A DNA stretch of 64,000 nucleotides from Aristolochia californica (taxonomy: Eukaryota > Streptophyta > Magnoliopsida > Piperales > Aristolochiaceae). The notes beneath the pieces are model-generated. The model was given only the letters and a program-made list of their open reading frames with translations, was not told where the DNA came from and ran no database searches. Positions 60,357 to 64,000 of this stretch are shown here, piece after piece (position 1 is the stretch's first letter; every line of letters starts with the position of its first letter). The DNA lies in assembly GCA_029961685.1 (NCBI GenBank), contig JARWKL010000012.1, forward strand, positions 15,733,227 through 15,797,226, read 5' to 3'. Made by a program: the position numbers and the translations under genes.

Positions 60357-62998
60357 TGTTGGAAGATAAGATCAAGCCCAAACGACCAAGGAAGGCCCAA
60401 AATATGGGCCCAAGCCCAAAAATAAGACCCACCATGATTACCATGATCTGGCATCCTTATCACATCAATTGGAAGATCAAGAAGGATTCACAAAAGTATC
60501 TTTATCTTAGGGTCACGACCAAGAAGAGTTTTAGTTTGAATTATGTTTGTCTTTTATCAATATTGAGTTATTTAATTATGTTAGGACTTATCTTTAAGAG
60601 TTAGAGTTTGGGTGTAATTGGGACAAGGTAGTTTTATTGTAATTGGACTCTACTACCTTCCTCTATTATAAATAGAGGTTCATGTACTCTGATTACAACA
60701 AGTTATTGATGTCAATGAAGTATTTCACTTTTCCATAAATTCAACATGGTATCAGAGTAGGTTCTATGAGTTGACTTGGCCAACTCACGGAGGTAATGTG
60801 ATACTTTTATCTAAACCCTAAACCCTAGGTCTAGGTTCGTAGTTATTTTTTCAGTCCCAACACCTACAGTTTCCTTTGCATTTTTTACCTCCATACAGAT
60901 TTTTTAATATTTAAAATTATATATAATTGGAAATATATTTGAGTCTACTTTCCAAAGAAGAACGATTTGTTCCAATCGGAGTTATATACAGAGAATTATC
61001 GATATTTGAAAGAGAGAAGGTCAGACTGCAAAAAGGTTCGAACAACAACATCAATCTTCAGATTCTGAGGTATTTTTTGCTATCAAGAACTAGAATTTAT
61101 ATGCTGAAATATATATCAAAAATATTTGTAAGTCTATTCTTTTACCTATTCAACAAAGTTTTTATTTGAGTTATGTACAAAGAGAAATCGATATTTGAAG
61201 CAGCAAAGATCAGATTGAAAAAGAGGTTCGAGCGGCAGCAGAAAGCCTCAACTTCCGAGGTATTTTAAGCTATCAAGAAAGAGACTTTATATGGATAATT
61301 ATATATCAAGATAAAGGTAATATTTTCTGACCTATTCAACCAATTCTCTGTATGATTTTTTTATAATGAGATATTGATCTTGGAAGAGTCAATGGTCATT
61401 CTGGAAAAATAGGAGAAGCAGAACTTAGTTCGGCCAGATGATAGAGACCGAAACCTATCAGATTATTTATCTTCTTAAAATTATATTTTATGAAGAGATA
61501 TTATACTTGGATGAAATTTATTTAATTCTACTTTCATAAGGAAAAAAATTTATGTTAATCTTATCTATATTGAAAGATATATTCGAATTGGAAGAATCAA
61601 AGGTCATGCTGGTATTCTGTTGTATTGAAAAATCAAAATTTATGCCAATTGTTTTGCGTCACTTTTTGAGTTGATCAGGAAAATATCTCACTTCTCCCTG
61701 ATTTGAGGGATTATTTATAAATCTCTGTTATTTGGGTTTATTGCTACATCTATGATATTTGGTTCAAGCTGAGATCATTGTCATTACCTCCCAACTTGAG
61801 GGGGAGAAGAGGTATTTTATTCCTTCTGTTGTGGATAAGTTTATGTGACCAAAATATTCAAGAAAGGGGGAGCACAAAAGATGAAGCTTGTGCATCAAAG
61901 AAGAAATTTTTATATCGGATTATTTCATGGGTTCTTTGACAAAGTTTACTATTTGGTTTGTGTTATATGTGTTGGAAGATGGTCGTGTTATATTCAGCTG
62001 CAGCTATTATGTCTCTTTGGGGACATTATTATTGAATAAGAGGTGGCCTCATGTCATCATTTATTTTACCCCGTCAAAAAAAGATCAAAATTGTTTGTGG
62101 TTGGGAGTCCACAACGGAGGAACTTCATCCCCGTCAAAAAGATGAAAATTATTTGTGGTTGGAAGTCCATGACGGAGGAACTTATTAGTACATCTATGTT
62201 ATCTCCACCCTGTAATGGCTTTATGTCTCCTACCACCAGAGAGCTGTTATCCTATGGAGGGACACGGTGGTGGACACTTCAAAGCAATGTCGAGAGACAC
62301 ACTACCGATAGTAATGGAGTGTGCCCTACATCCAGCATTAAGACTGGAGTATGAAGCAACGACTTACCAGCTAGGAGTGATTTTTACTCTCACTTATAAT
62401 GTCGCAGGGCCTCATGGACGGACGCAACAACATGAGGGGGAATGTTGGAAGATGAAGGAATATTGGAAGATGTGCCATTTTATACAAATATATTTTATAC
62501 ATCATTTGCAACAAGCTGGGACTTCATGTTGTTTTTCACTCCCATCTTGAGGGGGAGTTTTGGAAGATAAGATCAAACCCAAATGACCAAGGAAGGCCCA
62601 CATATGTAAGATTATTATAAGATGGGTCACACGACAAGGAAGGCCCACAATATGGGGCCAAGCCCATAAGAAGTAGGACCCACCATGATTACCATGAGCT
62701 GGCATCCTTATCACATCAGTTGGAAGATTAAGAAGAACTCACAAAAGTATCTTTATCTTAGGGTCATGACCAAGAAGAGTTTTAGTTTGAGTTATGTTTG
62801 TCTTTTATCAATATTGAGTTATTTAATTATGTTAGGACTTATCTTTAAGAGTTAGAGTTTGGGTGTAATTGGAACAAGGGTAGTTTTATTGTAATTGGAC
62901 TCTACTACCTTCCTCTATTATAAACAGAGGTTCATATACTCTGATTACAACAAGTTATTTATGTCAATGAAGTAATTCACTTTTCCATAAATTCAACA
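60357..62998 (+). mobile_element. Two-LTR member of the non-coding retrotransposon family
   Basis: 5' LTR 60357-60746 (TGTTGGAAGATAAGATC to AAATTCAACA), primer-binding site TGGTATCAGAGTAGG at 60747, polypurine tract CTTGAGGGGGAG at 62546-62557, and 3' LTR 62558-62998 (TTTTGGAAG to AAATTCAACA) with an extra block of about 50 bp repeating the AAGGAAGGCCCA word. The flanks GAACA and GAACT match at four of five bases. The 1.8-kb interior has no gag or pol. It carries about four diverged modules (period roughly 170-220 bp) with GAGTTATRTACARAGAR.ATCGATATTTGAA-like cores at about 60979, 61168, 61341 and 61570, and a 60-bp tandem duplication at 62071-62184. Confidence 0.87.
62071..62184 (+). repeat. 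60-bp tandem duplication inside the non-coding element
   Basis: Both units begin CCGTCAAAAA (62071 and 62131) and contain TTTGTGGTTGG.AGTCCA and ACGGAGGAACTT. Confidence 0.85.
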
Positions 62999-63420
62999 GA
63001 ACTTAAATAGAAGACGAACCAAACTAAAACCCCTTTAACTGAGACATTTTTGTGAGACCTCCTCTTGTGAGACTCTTGTATAACTCTAACATAATAATTT
63101 TGGCTTTGTGAGACTTCTTGTTGTGAGAGTATGTAAGATTCTTCCATATATGCTCACTCTAACACTTAAAGATAAGTCCTAGCATAATTAATTAACCCAA
63201 TATAAATAGAAGACTAACATGACTAGAACACCTTTAAACTTAAACTCTTCTATGAGACTTGCTTCCATAATAATTTTGGCTCTTTAAGACTTCTTATTGT
63301 GTAAGACTCATCATGCCACCTCACATGATCATGGTGGGTCCATATCTTATGGGCTTGGACCCATCTTCCAACACACTTGGATATGTGGGCTTTCCTTGGT
63401 TGTGTGGGCTTGGGCCCATC
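62999..63420 (-). repeat. Continuation of the diverged LTR copies
   Basis: 63003-63150 and 63170-63420 each repeat LTR words (ACTTAAAGATAAGTCCTAGC, AATAGAAGACTAAC, TTGGGCCCATCTTCCAACA), so two partial LTR segments lie in tandem here. Confidence 0.55.
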
Positions 63421-63616
63421 TTCCAACACTCCCCCTCAAGCTGGGGGCGAGAGAACATCATGAACTTCCCAGCTTGCTGCAAATGATGTATAAAATAAAA
63501 ATGGCAATCCTCCATGTCTTCCAACACTCCCCCTCAAGCTGGTGGCGAGAGAACATCATGAACTTCCCAGCTTGCTGCAAATGATATATAAGATAAAAAT
63601 GGCAATCCTCCATGTC
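63421..63616. repeat. 98-bp tandem duplication, third unit begun
   Basis: Units 63421-63518 and 63519-63616 are nearly identical (TTCCAACACTCCCCCTCAAG, GCGAGAGAACATCATGAACT, CCCAGCTTGCTGCAAATGAT). A third start TTCCAACACTCCCCCTCA lies at 63617. CTCCCCCTCAAGCTGG is the reversed polypurine tract of the family. Confidence 0.92.
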
Positions 63617-64000
63617 TTCCAACACTCCCCCTCACGTTGGTGGCCTCTTCCATGAGGCCCAGCTGGCGTAAGATAAGTGAGAGTAAAATCACTTCAAGTT
63701 GTATGACATTACTCCATACTCTAGTCATAACCCATGTTGAATGTAGGGCACACTCCCATCTTCTATAGGTAGTGGGTCTATACGCAATGCTTAGAAGTGT
63801 AATAAAACTCCTCCATCACCATGTCTAAACCCTAGACATCGACTCTCAAGTGGTAGGAGTAATAAATACCAATTACGGGGGGTGAGGTATTAGCGATCTT
63901 AGCTTGAACGAAATAACATAGACGTAATAATAAGCTTCTCCATCATGGTGTCCCAACCCGGGCACCAACTCTCAAAGGTAAAAATGGGTGATAAGTGGGT
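63617..64000 (-). mobile_element. Interior of a further copy of the non-coding LTR family, cut by the window edge
   Basis: TTGAATGTAGGGCACACTCC and GTAGGTAGTGGGTCTA match 49030-49070. AATAAGCTTCTCCATCATGG and CACCAACTCTCA match 17600-17660. No coding. Confidence 0.6.

Noticed and set aside
62043..62550. Overlapping plus frames of 103-111 residues
   Set aside because: They fall in the interior of a non-coding LTR element and across a 60-bp tandem duplication; no domain.

Overview
The window is nuclear DNA of a flowering plant, most likely a dicot. The evidence is GT-AG spliced genes with long AT-rich introns, a land-plant PPR-DYW gene, an Alfin-like PHD gene, and dense layers of Copia-type LTR retrotransposons primed by the plant initiator-Met tRNA (TGGTATCAGAGC-like sites). 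I cannot name the species.

Only three host genes look intact. (1) At 3451-11804 (+) is a GH116 non-lysosomal glucosylceramidase (GBA2 type); 19 coding exons join without a frame break into 947 aa, and one intron is GC-AG. (2) At 31781-37399 (+) is an Alfin-like PHD-finger chromatin reader of 5 exons and 251 aa. (3) At 44414-46693 (-) is a single-exon 759-aa PPR protein with a complete DYW deaminase domain. A MYB/SANT-like pseudogene of the Harbinger-associated type lies at about 38480-39430 (-).

The rest is mostly transposon. 1-818: end of an LTR element leaving the window. 14290-25240: a nest containing a Copia LTR remnant with a Sirevirus-type solo LTR inserted in it (perfect target duplication), a non-coding LTR element inside the 3' LTR of an Ale-type Copia remnant, a solo LTR inside that remnant's RNase H region, and a junction joining Ale-type RT to a Sirevirus-type gag-protease-integrase remnant. 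25599-30560: a two-LTR Tork/Tnt1-like Copia element, decayed in coding. 40684-43660 and 52020-52913: fragments of another Copia family in opposite orientations. 48303-50260 and 58470-64000: several copies of one non-coding LTR family, including a two-LTR copy at 60357-62998. 53914-57368: a second non-autonomous two-LTR element.

Three TRIM (miniature terminal-repeat retrotransposon) copies of one family are visible: two inside glucosylceramidase introns (one of them multimeric) and one complete copy at 51041-51372 with a perfect 5-bp target duplication. The three host genes show no functional linkage; they are separate islands in repeat-rich DNA. The most notable material is the non-coding LTR family, whose internal region is built of repeated ~170-220 bp modules, together with the nested and chimeric Copia structure at 17-25 kb. 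All coordinates and target duplications were read by eye.
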